64,000 nt of DNA from SAR202 cluster bacterium Io17-Chloro-G6 (GCA_002816585.1 MUCT01000003.1:1-64000); one strand, 5' to 3'. Counted from the first letter of the stretch, positions 26,273 to 35,346 are shown. Numbers and translations are program-made. Notes: generated by a model not told the origin, from the sequence alone.

Positions 26273-28780
26273 CTAGTCGTCGTCGGCCGCGGGGGCTAGC
26301 GTCGGCAACTCGGGTTCAAACCGGACGTTGGGTATCCACCCCAGCCAACTGGGCAGGTACCAGTTCCATTCGCCCAAAAGCTTCATGGACGCGGGCACCA
26401 TCACACACCGAACGATAGTCGCGTCCAACAGGATAGCCATGCCCAAGCCAAAGCCCATCTGCTGCAAGCCCACCAGAGAGCCGGTGGAGAATCCCCAGAA
26501 CACGGCGACCATGATTAGGGCCGCTCCAGTGATCAGCCGTCCAGTGGACCGGATGCCGAATGCCACTGCTTCGTCGGTATCCTTGCTCGCGTCGTAATGC
26601 TCCCGGATGCGGGACAACAGGAAGACGTGATAGTCCATGGACAATCCGAAGAGGATGGTGAACAGGAACAAGGGTATCCAAGCCTCGATTGTAAGCGACT
26701 CCTGCAGCCCGAAAAATCCGGCCAGGAATCCCTCTTGGAAGACCAGGACCAAAATTCCGTAGGCTGCTCCGACAGCCATCAAGTTGAGGATGATGGCCTT
26801 GATAGGCAGCACGATAGATCGGAACACCACCAACAGCAGCAGGAAGCTGATCCCCAAGACGAATGGGAACACTATCCATGCTGAGGAGGACGATATGTTG
26901 AAGAACTCGATATTGAAAGCTGTCTCGCCGATAACGTAGATCTCAGTGTCGGTACCGGCGAAAGCCTCTTCTACATACAGTTCATCCAACCTTGTCACGG
27001 CCGCGATGGAGAATTCCCCTGAGGTATCGCCCGCCACTGGAACAGCCAGCAGCGCCAGTGTGCCCTCGTCGGAGACCTCCAATTCGCGCGGTTCTCCAAA
27101 GGCGCCAGCCTCATCCGTAGCCAATAGCTCCTTTAGGCGTTCAATACCAGCCTGGACGGGCGCCGACGCGATGTCGCCTCGAATCACAATCTCGGCTGGA
27201 GTTACCTCGCCGAAGGAAAACTTTTCGTCCAACGTCAAGAACGCTTGCTTAGATTCCAATTCATCAGGGTAGGTGGATACACCTGCAAAACCAGTGTTGA
27301 TGCTGAAGAAAGGAACGATCAGAGCTATGAGCAATCCACCGGTTATCAACAGGCTAATGATCGGTTGGGCCATCACGATACGGACCCATCTATCCCAGAA
27401 ACCTTGGCTATTTGAATAAGTTGGCGCCCCGTCGAATTTCCCGACACCTATATCTGATATCCAGCGGAAATAATTCGTTTCTCCGAGCGATCTTCGAGTG
27501 AACAGCCTGTATAGCATGGTCAAGATATAAGGGATTACGAATGCCACAAGAGACAATGGGTACAAGACTTTGGCCAGAATTCCTAGTCCAACCTGGCGAA
27601 TCCACAAACATATCGACACGATGTAAGAAGTTGGTATCGATTCTCTTCTGACAGGAAACAAAAATGAGAATGATATAAGTGCCCGCCACCACATTCCTGA
27701 CTCAGTCGCCATCCTTAAATACCAAGCCGAGAGCCGGTCAAAAAGGACAACCATCGAAGGTAAGAGGGTCATCGCCGCAGCCATCGCGGCAATTACCACG
27801 AAGATTGCGCCAAAACCAATGGAAATGAAGATGTTGAAGGGTATCAACAGCATCCCAATCAGTGCCAAGACCACGGTCATCCCACTGAATACAACTGCTC
27901 TGCCTGCGGTGGCTCCGGCCCGCCCGATAGCTTCGACTCTCTCCAATCCCAGACTCCGCTCTTCACGATAACGGGACAGTACGAACAAAGAATAGTCGAT
28001 GCCCACAGCAAGCCCAATCATTGTGATTATGTTTGTAACAAAGAGGGACAACTCGAAAAAAGTGCCGACCAGGGCTGAAATACCTATGGCTAATGCAATT
28101 GAAACTATGGCCATGAACAATGGCACGAGAGCCACCGATAACGCACCCAACACCACGATCAAGATGATGAGGGCGATGGGTACTCCTAACGATTCACCTT
28201 TTTCCAGGTCTTCTTGGGTAAGTTCACGATTGTCCAAACCAATGGTGGCCTGCCCGGTGATTTTGATAATGAAATCGTCTTCATGCTCCGTCGCCGCTTC
28301 ATGCACCACGTCGACCACGGCGTCGATGTTGTCGGCATTTTGGTCGAAGTCCCCGGCCATTACGAAGGCGATGAGGGTCGAGGTTTGGTCTTCAGAGACC
28401 AAGAAAGGCGCCCCGTCAGTACTGTAGTAATTCGCCAACGTATCTGTGCGGATGATGTCGTCGCCCAATGCCTCCAATTTGGTGTCTAGAGCCTGTACTG
28501 CCTCCCTGTATTCAGCGTCTTCAACTGTGAATTTAGATGATTCGAATACCACTACTTCATTGGTCCCAGTGGGCCCTCGGGTCTCGTCTTCCAGGAGGTC
28601 TAGGCCCACTTTGACCTCAGAGTTGTTTGTAAAGACGAACTTGTTGGTTAAACCGTCTTCCAAGAATGACATGATGAAAATCATAGAAGCCACGATGACG
28701 ACCAACCAGATCAAGACCACCCACCCTGGATATCTAGCGCTGGCTATTGCCAGTTTCTCTGTCGAGAGATTAAGTGCCAT
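26273..28780 (-). CDS. MMPL/RND family transporter
   Basis: An 835-aa inner-membrane protein of the MMPL type: two halves, each with a large extracytoplasmic loop followed by a helix bundle. The first bundle holds GLAVGIDYSLFVLSRYREE and the second GLSMDYHVFLLSRIREHYD, the paired motifs with charged residues that couple proton flow in MMPLs. Between the halves lies an unusual segment of about 90 residues with extra hydrophobic helices (VGLGILAKVLYPLSLVAFVIPYIL) in A/T-richer DNA. The TetR gene upstream is 36 bases away, so they form an operon. Exported lipids or hydrophobic toxins are usual cargo; this one is unknown. Confidence 0.9.
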   Translation of the reverse strand: MALNLSTEKLAIASARYPGWVVLIWLVVIVASMIFIMSFLEDGLTNKFVFTNNSEVKVGLDLLEDETRGPTGTNEVVVFESSKFTVEDAEYREAVQALDTKLEALGDDIIRTDTLANYYSTDGAPFLVSEDQTSTLIAFVMAGDFDQNADNIDAVVDVVHEAATEHEDDFIIKITGQATIGLDNRELTQEDLEKGESLGVPIALIILIVVLGALSVALVPLFMAIVSIALAIGISALVGTFFELSLFVTNIITMIGLAVGIDYSLFVLSRYREERSLGLERVEAIGRAGATAGRAVVFSGMTVVLALIGMLLIPFNIFISIGFGAIFVVIAAMAAAMTLLPSMVVLFDRLSAWYLRMATESGMWWRALISFSFLFPVRRESIPTSYIVSICLWIRQVGLGILAKVLYPLSLVAFVIPYILTMLYRLFTRRSLGETNYFRWISDIGVGKFDGAPTYSNSQGFWDRWVRIVMAQPIISLLITGGLLIALIVPFFSINTGFAGVSTYPDELESKQAFLTLDEKFSFGEVTPAEIVIRGDIASAPVQAGIERLKELLATDEAGAFGEPRELEVSDEGTLALLAVPVAGDTSGEFSIAAVTRLDELYVEEAFAGTDTEIYVIGETAFNIEFFNISSSSAWIVFPFVLGISFLLLLVVFRSIVLPIKAIILNLMAVGAAYGILVLVFQEGFLAGFFGLQESLTIEAWIPLFLFTILFGLSMDYHVFLLSRIREHYDASKDTDEAVAFGIRSTGRLITGAALIMVAVFWGFSTGSLVGLQQMGFGLGMAILLDATIVRCVMVPASMKLLGEWNWYLPSWLGWIPNVRFEPELPTLAPAADDD

Positions 28781-28816
28781 TGATTAATTTCCTCCTATCT
28801 GCTTGTGCCGCGCTGC

Positions 28817-29443
28817 TTATGATGATTTTGCAGGGGGCGTCCGGAATAAACCTTGATATAGCACCCGCATAGCATCCCCGCAGGCTGTCATGTCAATTGC
28901 AGAATCCAAAGATTTATGCAGCACCAAACCATGAAACATCCCCATCACTGTAATCCCTAAAGCCTGCGGATCGAGTTGCCGGTCGACTTCACCTCGTACT
29001 TGCGCTTCTTGAAAGAACTCGGCGAACGCCTGGCCCAAAGTGTCGAACGTTACCGCCAGGAGGGCTTCTTTGATCTCTTCGCTACGCATTGCCTCGGACC
29101 AGACTTGGACATTCATCATTGCGGGTTCGCGAAATGCCTCTCCACTCAGCATCTCCAGCCCGTGTCCTACAATGAAATCCAGTGATTCCAAAGGAGAGTT
29201 GCCTTGCGATTTCGCTAAGTTCACCAAATCGGCAATGCCCTGCTGACATTCGAGACACGAGGCGGCAATGATGTGATCTTTGCTCGAGAAATACTTGTAC
29301 ACCGCCCCCGGACTTAGGCTGGCATCCTGGCAGATATCTTGGATGCTGGTCTGGTGAAACCCCTGCCGGGAGAAACAGGCTTTGGCGGCATCCATAATCT
29401 GTTGCCTACGGGCCTCCACATGTGCGTCGGTTACTTTTGGCAT
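28817..29443 (-). CDS. TetR family transcriptional regulator
   Basis: A 208-aa regulator. The N-terminal HTH reads IMDAAKACFSRQGFHQTSIQDICQDASLSPGAVYKYFSSKDHII (residues 16-60), a textbook TetR motif. The C-terminal domain, residues 70-200, binds an unknown ligand. It precedes the MMPL gene by 36 bases, so it probably represses its own operon until a transported substrate appears. A palindrome on its likely promoter is at 29492-29506. Confidence 0.93.
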   Translation of the reverse strand: MPKVTDAHVEARRQQIMDAAKACFSRQGFHQTSIQDICQDASLSPGAVYKYFSSKDHIIAASCLECQQGIADLVNLAKSQGNSPLESLDFIVGHGLEMLSGEAFREPAMMNVQVWSEAMRSEEIKEALLAVTFDTLGQAFAEFFQEAQVRGEVDRQLDPQALGITVMGMFHGLVLHKSLDSAIDMTACGDAMRVLYQGLFRTPPAKSS

Positions 29444-29491
29444 AGGGTACCTATAAAAAACGGTGGCTCATTTTTAAAGATGAATGTTCGT

Positions 29492-29524
29492 TCGGTTACA
29501 TACCGATCCTCGAATGTTTGTCAA
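29492..29524 (-). promoter_or_regulatory. tetR-mmpL promoter with palindromic operator candidate
   Basis: On the minus strand TTGACA (29519-29524), 16 bp, then a weak TATGTA -10 (29497-29502). A 5-bp inverted repeat with a 5-bp centre, TCGGTTACATACCGA (29492-29506), covers the -10 box. Direct repeats GAATGTT flank it at 29482 and 29512. The layout suits autorepression by the TetR protein. Confidence 0.5.
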
Positions 29525-29623
29525 TATCCGATTAGAACGTCCTGACAAGGGAAAACCGTGCGGAATGTGAGAACATCGTGATAATTTCAATCGATAAGCC
29601 CACAACAACCTGAAAACGGCCGG

Positions 29624-29652
29624 CTGACTCGCGACGTCCGGCGCGGTAGAAT
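29624..29652 (+). promoter_or_regulatory. Candidate dinB promoter
   Basis: CTGACT (29624-29629), 17 bp, TAGAAT (29647-29652), about 57 bases before the dinB ATG. No clear LexA-type palindrome was seen over it. Confidence 0.4.
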
Positions 29653-29709
29653 AGGATATCGCGGTCTGAGTATTAGGCGCCTAAGGTTTGAGGAATCGAG
29701 GTCGTGGCC

Positions 29710-31014
29710 ATGCGGCACATAATACACGCGGACTTGGACGCCTTCTACGCCGCCGTCGAGCAGTTGGACAACCCGGAGTTGGCGGGAAAACCGGTGCTGG
29801 TCGGCGGGCGCCCGGAGAACCGGGGCGTGGTGGCCACCGCCTCCTACGAGGCCCGGGTTTTTGGCGTGCATTCGGCCATGCCCATGCGGACCGCCGCGCA
29901 GCGATGTCCCGAGGGAATAATCGTTCCTCCCAGGTTCACCCGATACCGGGAGATGTCGGGCAAGGTCATGGCGATCTTCCGGGACTTGACCGACCTTGTG
30001 GAACCTCTGTCGCTGGACGAAGCCTATCTGGATATAACAGTGGTTGTAGAAGGGGGCCAGCAGCCACTGGCCATCGCCTTAGACCTGAAACGCCGAATCT
30101 CTGAAGAGACCGGTTTGACCCTCTCAGTGGGCGTTGGCACCTGCAAATCAGTCACTAAGATTGGCTCCGATCTGGACAAGCCCGACGGTCTGGTGGTAAT
30201 TCATCCCGGCGAAGAGGCGGAATTCTTGGCGCCCTTGGCCGTCAACAAGCTCTATGGCATCGGTCCCAAAACGGCTGAGCGGCTCCACCGGGAAGGCATT
30301 GAGACCATTGGGCAGTTGGCGACTCAATCTCTGGAATGGTTCGCCAAATTCTTTGGCCAGCGCGCCACAAGCCTGCGCGCCAAAACTTTGGGCCAAGACG
30401 ACGAGCCGGTGCACACCGAACGCTCCGCCAAGTCGCTGTCCTCGGAATCCACCTTTGCCAACGACATCGGAGACGAGACCGAATTGAGAGGCGTGGTTGA
30501 GGGGCAGGCCGTGGGAGTGGCTCACCAATTGGAGCGTAACAACCTCAAAGGCCGGACCGTCACCGTGAAGATGCGGCTGGCCGACTTCACCACCTTCACT
30601 CGCCAGTCGACTCTTTCTTTCCACACCAACGCTGAAGAGCCGATCAAAGCGGCGGCCTGGACCCTTTTGTCGGCGGAACTGGAGCCAGGGCGGACCTTTC
30701 GGCTATTGGGCGTCGGTGTTTCCAACTTTGGAGACACCTGGGAACACGGGGAGCCGGAGGAGCAACAGTTGCCCCTTTTCACCGGTTTTGATGCCTCAAA
30801 TTTATGCTTGAAGAAAACCATGACCACAAAGGCTAAGTTTTGCCCTCACTGCGGTGAGGTCCTACCTGAATCCAACGATCCGTTTTGCAATCAATGTGGA
30901 GCGAACCTCATAGCGCTGGTGGCTGAGATCGAATGTTCCAGATGTCAGGGACCGATCCAAGATACAGATATCTACTGTCGGCATTGTTGTCACTTCATCT
31001 CCTCTGACGCTTGA
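29710..31014 (+). CDS. dinB: DNA polymerase IV with C-terminal double zinc ribbon
   Basis: A 434-aa Y-family translesion polymerase. MRHIIHADLDAFYAAVEQ (D8 in the first catalytic motif), VEPLSLDEAYLDIT (catalytic Asp-Glu pair) and SVGVGTCKSVTKIGSDLDKPDG are intact. The little-finger domain ends with the clamp-binding motif Q353-L-P-L-F357. Past it, unlike E. coli Pol IV, run about 75 residues with CxxC pairs at C378/C381, C393/C396, C409/C412 and C423/C426, two zinc ribbons of a type seen in small regulatory proteins. The ATG at 29710 gives the family N-terminus; a GTG two codons earlier is possible. The clamp is encoded at 1-1139. Confidence 0.93.
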   Translation: MRHIIHADLDAFYAAVEQLDNPELAGKPVLVGGRPENRGVVATASYEARVFGVHSAMPMRTAAQRCPEGIIVPPRFTRYREMSGKVMAIFRDLTDLVEPLSLDEAYLDITVVVEGGQQPLAIALDLKRRISEETGLTLSVGVGTCKSVTKIGSDLDKPDGLVVIHPGEEAEFLAPLAVNKLYGIGPKTAERLHREGIETIGQLATQSLEWFAKFFGQRATSLRAKTLGQDDEPVHTERSAKSLSSESTFANDIGDETELRGVVEGQAVGVAHQLERNNLKGRTVTVKMRLADFTTFTRQSTLSFHTNAEEPIKAAAWTLLSAELEPGRTFRLLGVGVSNFGDTWEHGEPEEQQLPLFTGFDASNLCLKKTMTTKAKFCPHCGEVLPESNDPFCNQCGANLIALVAEIECSRCQGPIQDTDIYCRHCCHFISSDA

Positions 31015-31205
31015 CGTATCTGGCCCGTTTGGAATCTTATTGCTGACCAAGAATTCAAGGCCGAACACCAAGAATTACATCGCCAATAACCGGGTATAAA
31101 ACCGAAACCGTCAATCAGATCGAAGCCCAACATGGGCCGAGCCGCAGAACCGTTCAGTGACCTGCCAGCATTGTGAGAGCGCCGGTTCACGTGGGAGCTC
31201 GTGCC

Positions 31206-31964
31206 TTAGCGGAACAGGTCTTTCTCCGACCCACGCAGGATGCGCTGGATGCTAGCGTCTTCCAAGCGGATGTAATCGTAACCGCGGATGATGCTAACCG
31301 GAACGCCGGCTACCTTGCCCCCCACCAACTCCCCAGCCGCGGCCAGTTCGTCGGCCACCGCGATCTCAGTGGTGAACATCTCATGGCCGTGGCTGTCCAT
31401 CTGGCCGACGTAGCTGTGGATGGGGTCCAATCCGGCGACCCCAATGGCAACGTCGGTGGCGCCGTTCCGCCAGGGCCGGCCAAATGTGTCCGACACGATT
31501 ACCGCCACTTCCACGCCAAGCCGGTCCTTCACCGCTTTGCGGATACCCCGGGCTGAGGCGTCGGAGTCGTCGGGCAGCAGGGCTAGGGTATCGTCTCCGG
31601 GTATGTTGGACGCGTCTATCCCAGCGTTGGCGCAGTAGAAACCGTGCTTCGTCTCGCAGATGATCACGCCACGGTCCATGCGCACAACGCGTTTGGATTC
31701 CCGAAGGATCCACTCGGTGTGCCGCGGGTCACGCCGGTGTCCTTCGGTGACGGCGATGGCAAGGGGCGAAGCCTCCACGTCACTGAACTTCACCACTTTT
31801 CCTTCGACTTTGGAGACCACCTTCTGGGTCACCACCAGCACGTCTCCATCCTCGATGGGCGTGCCTTGGGCCTGGGCGGCGTCCATCATCAGACCCGCCA
31901 AGTCGTCCCCGTTTGTCAACTCGGGCATACCCTCAACACCAATCACGCGGACTTCCGGCGGCAT
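31206..31964 (-). CDS. cofE: Coenzyme F420-0:L-glutamate ligase
   Basis: A 252-aa enzyme that adds gamma-linked glutamates to F420-0 using GTP. Typical stretches are DGDVLVVTQKVVSKVEGK near residue 40, WILRESKRVVRMDRGVIICETKHGFYCANAGIDASN around 85-120 and VIVSDTFGRPWRNGATDVAIGVAG around 160-180. No FbiB-type C-terminal domain is attached. The length is normal for stand-alone CofE. It implies F420 in this cell, which fits the LLM-type flavin enzyme at 54716. AGAGGTGAG precedes the ATG. Confidence 0.93.
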   Translation of the reverse strand: MPPEVRVIGVEGMPELTNGDDLAGLMMDAAQAQGTPIEDGDVLVVTQKVVSKVEGKVVKFSDVEASPLAIAVTEGHRRDPRHTEWILRESKRVVRMDRGVIICETKHGFYCANAGIDASNIPGDDTLALLPDDSDASARGIRKAVKDRLGVEVAVIVSDTFGRPWRNGATDVAIGVAGLDPIHSYVGQMDSHGHEMFTTEIAVADELAAAGELVGGKVAGVPVSIIRGYDYIRLEDASIQRILRGSEKDLFR

Positions 31965-32096
31965 ATCATCTCACCTCTAATGGAGTGCTAGTTAGTATAC
32001 AGTCAGGTGCCTTTGTAGTCGTCATCACCATCCCTCTCACAAAATTGGTATCTTCGAATTGTATCGACCATCGTCAAAGAGCCTGCCAACGCCGTT

Positions 32097-32124
32097 TTGT
32101 CATCGCAATCCCCTATGCTACAAT
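32097..32124 (+). promoter_or_regulatory. Candidate promoter for adenosyltransferase-hisH-hisA
   Basis: TTGTCA (32097-32102), 16 bp, TACAAT (32119-32124). The leader to the GTG at 32210 would be about 80 bases. I saw no B12-box, so no cobalamin riboswitch is claimed. Confidence 0.5.
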
Positions 32125-32209
32125 CTGATTTGCCGATAGCCTGCTCTTACGCGCCATTTCACGTCTAAGATTTGGCGGTTAGCGGGCCAATTATTCAGTT
32201 TTTTCGAAG

Positions 32210-32794
32210 GTGCCGCGCGTGTCTTCTGCTACATCAGACGATTACAGGAAAAGGGTCTATACCAAGTTCGGCGACGCTGGCGAGACCAGCCTGCTCTACG
32301 GAGGCCGTATCTCCAAAAACAGCCCCAACACGGAAGCCTACGGCATCACCGACGAGGCCGTTTCCGTCATGGGGCTGGCCCGGGCCATGACCAGCGATCA
32401 ACGGGTGAACGACTTGCTGCGCGACCTGCAACGGGAACTCTTCACCATCGCCGCCGAGCTTGCCACCGACCCGGACAAGTACGAATTGTTCCAGCAGCAT
32501 TTCAAACCGGTAACTGAAGAGATGGTAACGAACCTGGAGAAGGCTATCGACTCCCTGGAAGAAGAGTTCGAGATGCCCAAGGTGTTCATCCTGCCCGGCG
32601 GCTCCCAGCCGTCGGCCGCCATCGATCTGGCCCGCTGCGTGATCCGCACTTCCGAGCGGCGGGTAGTGGCGATGAATGAACAGGGCCTGCTGACCAACGG
32701 CCTGATCATGACCTACTTGAACCGCCTGGGCGACCTGCTGTTCGTACTGGCCCGCTACGAAGACCGGGAACTGCCCATCGAACGGGCGACATAG
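32210..32794 (+). CDS. PduO-type ATP:cob(I)alamin adenosyltransferase
   Basis: A 194-aa protein that makes adenosylcobalamin from ATP and cob(I)alamin. The family N-terminus YTKFGDAGETSLLYGGRISKNSPNTEAYGITDE and the C-terminal FILPGGSQPSAAIDLARCVIRTSERRV are present; the latter contains the conserved Arg residues of the active site. The GTG at 32210 is used. hisH begins 15 bases after the stop, so the three genes probably share a transcript. A B12-type radical SAM relative lies at 59856. Confidence 0.9.
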   Translation: MPRVSSATSDDYRKRVYTKFGDAGETSLLYGGRISKNSPNTEAYGITDEAVSVMGLARAMTSDQRVNDLLRDLQRELFTIAAELATDPDKYELFQQHFKPVTEEMVTNLEKAIDSLEEEFEMPKVFILPGGSQPSAAIDLARCVIRTSERRVVAMNEQGLLTNGLIMTYLNRLGDLLFVLARYEDRELPIERAT

Positions 32795-32809
32795 CAGGGA
32801 TATGCCGCC

Positions 32810-33463
32810 ATGAAACTAGTGGTCATCGATTACGATTCGGGCAACCTGCGCAGCGTCTCGCGAGCGCTGGAGTCCCAGGGAGTGACTCCTCAGGTCACCG
32901 GAGAGGCGTCAGAGTTTGATGGCGCCGACGCGGTGGTGCTGCCTGGGGTCGGCTCAGGGCCCGCCGCCATGGCCGCCCTTAACCAACGGGGTCTAGTAGG
33001 GCCAATTCGCGACTACATCGCCTCGGCTAGGCCCTTCTTGGGCATCTGCCTGGGCCTGCAACTGCTGATGGACTGGACAGAAGAGGGCGACAAGCCCTGC
33101 TTGGGCGTGGTGCCGGGCAACGCCAAACATCTACCGCCGGGACTGAAGGTTCCCCACATGGGATGGAACGGCGTCAAGTTCAGCGGTCAAAAATCGGAGC
33201 AACACCCGGTCTTGGCCGGCATTCCCCAGGATAGCTATTTCTACTTCGTGCACAGCTACTATGCCGCGCCCGAAGACCAGTCCGGCGTCAGCGGCACAAC
33301 GGACTATGGGATTCCCTTCTGTAGTGTCTACGCCAAGGACAACCTGGTCGCCACGCAGTTCCACCCAGAGAAGAGCGGTCCGGCCGGGCTGCAGATTTAC
33401 CAAAACTTCATTGGAATGGCGTCCCGTGGAATGGCGTCCCGTGTGCCTTCCAGCGCCGGCTGA
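32810..33463 (+). CDS. hisH: Imidazole glycerol phosphate synthase, glutaminase subunit
   Basis: A 217-aa class I glutamine amidotransferase that supplies ammonia to HisF in histidine synthesis. The nucleophile is C80 in GICLGLQLL, with H185 and E187 in QFHPEKSG. YDSGNLRSVSRALE near the N-terminus is typical. The last residues carry a duplicated GMASR, made by a perfect 15-bp tandem repeat in the DNA, beyond the conserved fold. hisA starts 31 bases later. hisF is not in this window. Confidence 0.95.
   Translation: MKLVVIDYDSGNLRSVSRALESQGVTPQVTGEASEFDGADAVVLPGVGSGPAAMAALNQRGLVGPIRDYIASARPFLGICLGLQLLMDWTEEGDKPCLGVVPGNAKHLPPGLKVPHMGWNGVKFSGQKSEQHPVLAGIPQDSYFYFVHSYYAAPEDQSGVSGTTDYGIPFCSVYAKDNLVATQFHPEKSGPAGLQIYQNFIGMASRGMASRVPSSAG
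33413..33442 (+). repeat. 15-bp perfect tandem duplication in the 3' end of hisH
   Basis: GGAATGGCGTCCCGT occurs twice back to back, adding five residues (GMASR) in frame near the HisH C-terminus, outside the conserved fold. Confidence 0.9.
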
Positions 33464-33494
33464 GTCTCATTCCGGCATTCGACTGGGGCAACTA

Positions 33495-34211
33495 ATGGAA
33501 ATCATTCCCGCCATCGACCTGAGAGACGGCCGCTGCGTGCGCTTGTTTCAGGGCGACTTTGATCAGGAGACTGTGTTCTCCGACGACCCCTTGGCCACGG
33601 CCCTCTCCTGGCAAGACCAGGGCGGTCACCGGCTGCACCTGGTCGACCTGGATGGAGCGGTCCAAGGAAAGCCCGTCCACTTGGATGTGATCTCATCCAT
33701 TGTCCGGGGCCTGGACATCCCAGTACAAGTTGGAGGAGGCATAAGGGACCTGGCGGCGGCCGAGGCCTGGCTCCAGGCCGGCGTTGACCGGGTGGTGATT
33801 GGCACCGCCGCGGTGCGGGACCCGGACATGGTCCAAGAGGTCTGCCGGAGGCACGGCAGCCAACGGGTGGTGGTTTCGGTGGACGCCAAAGACGGGTTGG
33901 TGGCGCTGCAGGGCTGGACGGAGGCTAGTACTGTTACGGTACTGGAATTGGCGCATCAGATGCACAATATAGGGGTTGTGCGGCTGCTCTACACCGATAT
34001 ATCACGAGACGGAGCGTTAACAGGCCCCGATTTGCGGACCAACGCCCAACTGACACAGGAAACGGGTCTGGCTGTGCTGGCGTCGGGAGGCGTGGCCTCC
34101 ATCGAGCACATCAAAGCTTTGCAGCCGACGGGGGTTGAAGGAGTGATTGTGGGGCGGGCCCTATACACCGGTGCGGTCAGCCTGCCGGAGGCCGTGGCGG
34201 CCGTGGCTTAA
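33495..34211 (+). CDS. hisA: ProFAR isomerase (HisA)
   Basis: A 238-aa TIM-barrel isomerase of histidine synthesis. The catalytic Asp pair is D8 in IIPAIDLRDG and D130 in VVSVDAKDG. Phosphate-binding stretches are VGGGIRD and LASGGVAS. The ATG at 33495 starts MEIIPAID, the usual N-terminus. It follows hisH. The 3' end overlaps a tandem duplication (34181-34263). Confidence 0.95.
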   Translation: MEIIPAIDLRDGRCVRLFQGDFDQETVFSDDPLATALSWQDQGGHRLHLVDLDGAVQGKPVHLDVISSIVRGLDIPVQVGGGIRDLAAAEAWLQAGVDRVVIGTAAVRDPDMVQEVCRRHGSQRVVVSVDAKDGLVALQGWTEASTVTVLELAHQMHNIGVVRLLYTDISRDGALTGPDLRTNAQLTQETGLAVLASGGVASIEHIKALQPTGVEGVIVGRALYTGAVSLPEAVAAVA

Positions 34212-34263
34212 TCGGCCGTCGTTTGACCTGCCGGAGGCCGTGGCTTAATCGGCCGTCGTTTGA
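34181..34263. repeat. Imperfect tandem duplication across the hisA stop
   Basis: Copy 1 (34181-34226, 46 bp) encodes the HisA C-terminus and its stop. Copy 2 (34227-34263, 37 bp) is identical but lacks a 9-bp internal piece. The stop and last codons of the convergent GNAT gene lie in copy 2. Confidence 0.9.
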
Positions 34264-34874
34264 TTGGAAGGGAGGGTCCGTGAATCGGAGCTTCCCCCAT
34301 ATTGTTGGCGTGTGACCTGCCGTTCTTCGGCGCTGGCGTACCAATCGTCCCTGAGGACTTCCATGCGTATGAAGTCATGGGCCATCCGGCGAACCGGCTT
34401 CATCGGCTTGAATCCACTCTTGGCGAAACTCCGCTGAGCGCGTATGTTCCATTCCAAGGTGTGGAGGTAGACTCTTTTCAGGTTCCTGGTATCAAAAAGG
34501 TGCTCTAGAAGCGTGGTAACCGCATCGTATCCATACCCATCGCTCCAGTAATCCCGGTCGCCGATGACGATTCCCAGTTCGGCCTCCATGTTGACCGTAT
34601 CCAGGTCATAATACATACAGTTGCCGATGAAAGTGGCGTCAACGGTTTCGATTGAATAATGGTGGGAACCGGGCGTGGGATACTTCAACTGGTCTTCAAA
34701 CAGCTTCATGTAGCGTTCAAAGGACATGGTAAGCGGGATTGCAGCGTCCAGGCGGGCCAATTCCGGATCGCTGCGCCAAGTGTAGTCTTTTTCAGCGTCT
34801 TCGGTCCGCTTGTCGCGCAAAATGATTCGCACGCCCTTTAGCTCGCTGTAGGGTCTCCCACTTGATTCCGTCAT
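34245..34874 (-). CDS. GNAT family acetyltransferase (RimJ/RimL-like)
   Basis: A 209-aa acetyltransferase. The acetyl-CoA region is GIVIGDRDYWSDGYGYDAVTTLLEHLFDTRNLKRVYLHTLEWNIRAQRSFAKSGFK, the form of RimJ/RimL-type N-acetyltransferases, where the loop after the fourth strand binds CoA. Substrates range from ribosomal-protein N-termini to antibiotics. Its ATG lies 4 bases beyond the stop of the Nudix gene, so the two form an operon. The C-terminal codons are part of a duplicated segment shared with hisA. Confidence 0.88.
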   Translation of the reverse strand: MTESSGRPYSELKGVRIILRDKRTEDAEKDYTWRSDPELARLDAAIPLTMSFERYMKLFEDQLKYPTPGSHHYSIETVDATFIGNCMYYDLDTVNMEAELGIVIGDRDYWSDGYGYDAVTTLLEHLFDTRNLKRVYLHTLEWNIRAQRSFAKSGFKPMKPVRRMAHDFIRMEVLRDDWYASAEERQVTRQQYGGSSDSRTLPSNQTTAD

Positions 34875-34878
34875 GGAT

Positions 34879-35346
34879 TTAGACTAACTCTCCGGCCCCG
34901 GCGCCGTCTCTTTCGGCAATCAGGGTCAATGCCCGCTGCAGCACACTTACCTCATTGGGGTAAGCCAAGGTGTTGAGCGCGTCTTCAGTTTTGAACCACT
35001 GGACGACGTCGAACTCCGGGTCGTGTTCTTCAGTGCTGCCGCCCACCGGCACCATAAGATAGAAATGGACGGTCTTGTGGTAGCGGACGTCTTTGTCACG
35101 GTCAGCGAACCAATAGTCAATACTGCCAAGGGAGCCGTCGATCTCAACCTCCAGCCCGGTCTCTTCGCGTACTTCCCGCAAAGCGGTTTGTTCCAGCGTC
35201 TCGCCTGGGTCTGGCGTGCCCTTGGCCAAACTCCAACGAATGGGCTGGCTGCGGCCACAAAGCACAATCTCCAACTGGCCGCCGCTCTTCTGATACACGA
35301 CGCCTCCAGCTGAAACCGGGGTTTCAACCCGGGATTTGGCTTTCAT
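34879..35346 (-). CDS. Nudix hydrolase
   Basis: A 155-aa pyrophosphohydrolase. The Nudix box reads GETLEQTALREVREETGLEVEI (about residues 46-67), with all the consensus Glu and the REVREE core. The fold and length suit MutT/diadenosine polyphosphate-type members. It is read before the GNAT gene. The substrate is unknown. Confidence 0.9.
   Translation of the reverse strand: MKAKSRVETPVSAGGVVYQKSGGQLEIVLCGRSQPIRWSLAKGTPDPGETLEQTALREVREETGLEVEIDGSLGSIDYWFADRDKDVRYHKTVHFYLMVPVGGSTEEHDPEFDVVQWFKTEDALNTLAYPNEVSVLQRALTLIAERDGAGAGELV

Noticed and set aside
31985..32209. Possible cobalamin riboswitch before the adenosyltransferase
   Set aside because: No B12-box or matching stems could be found, and a plain promoter with an 80-base leader explains the region.
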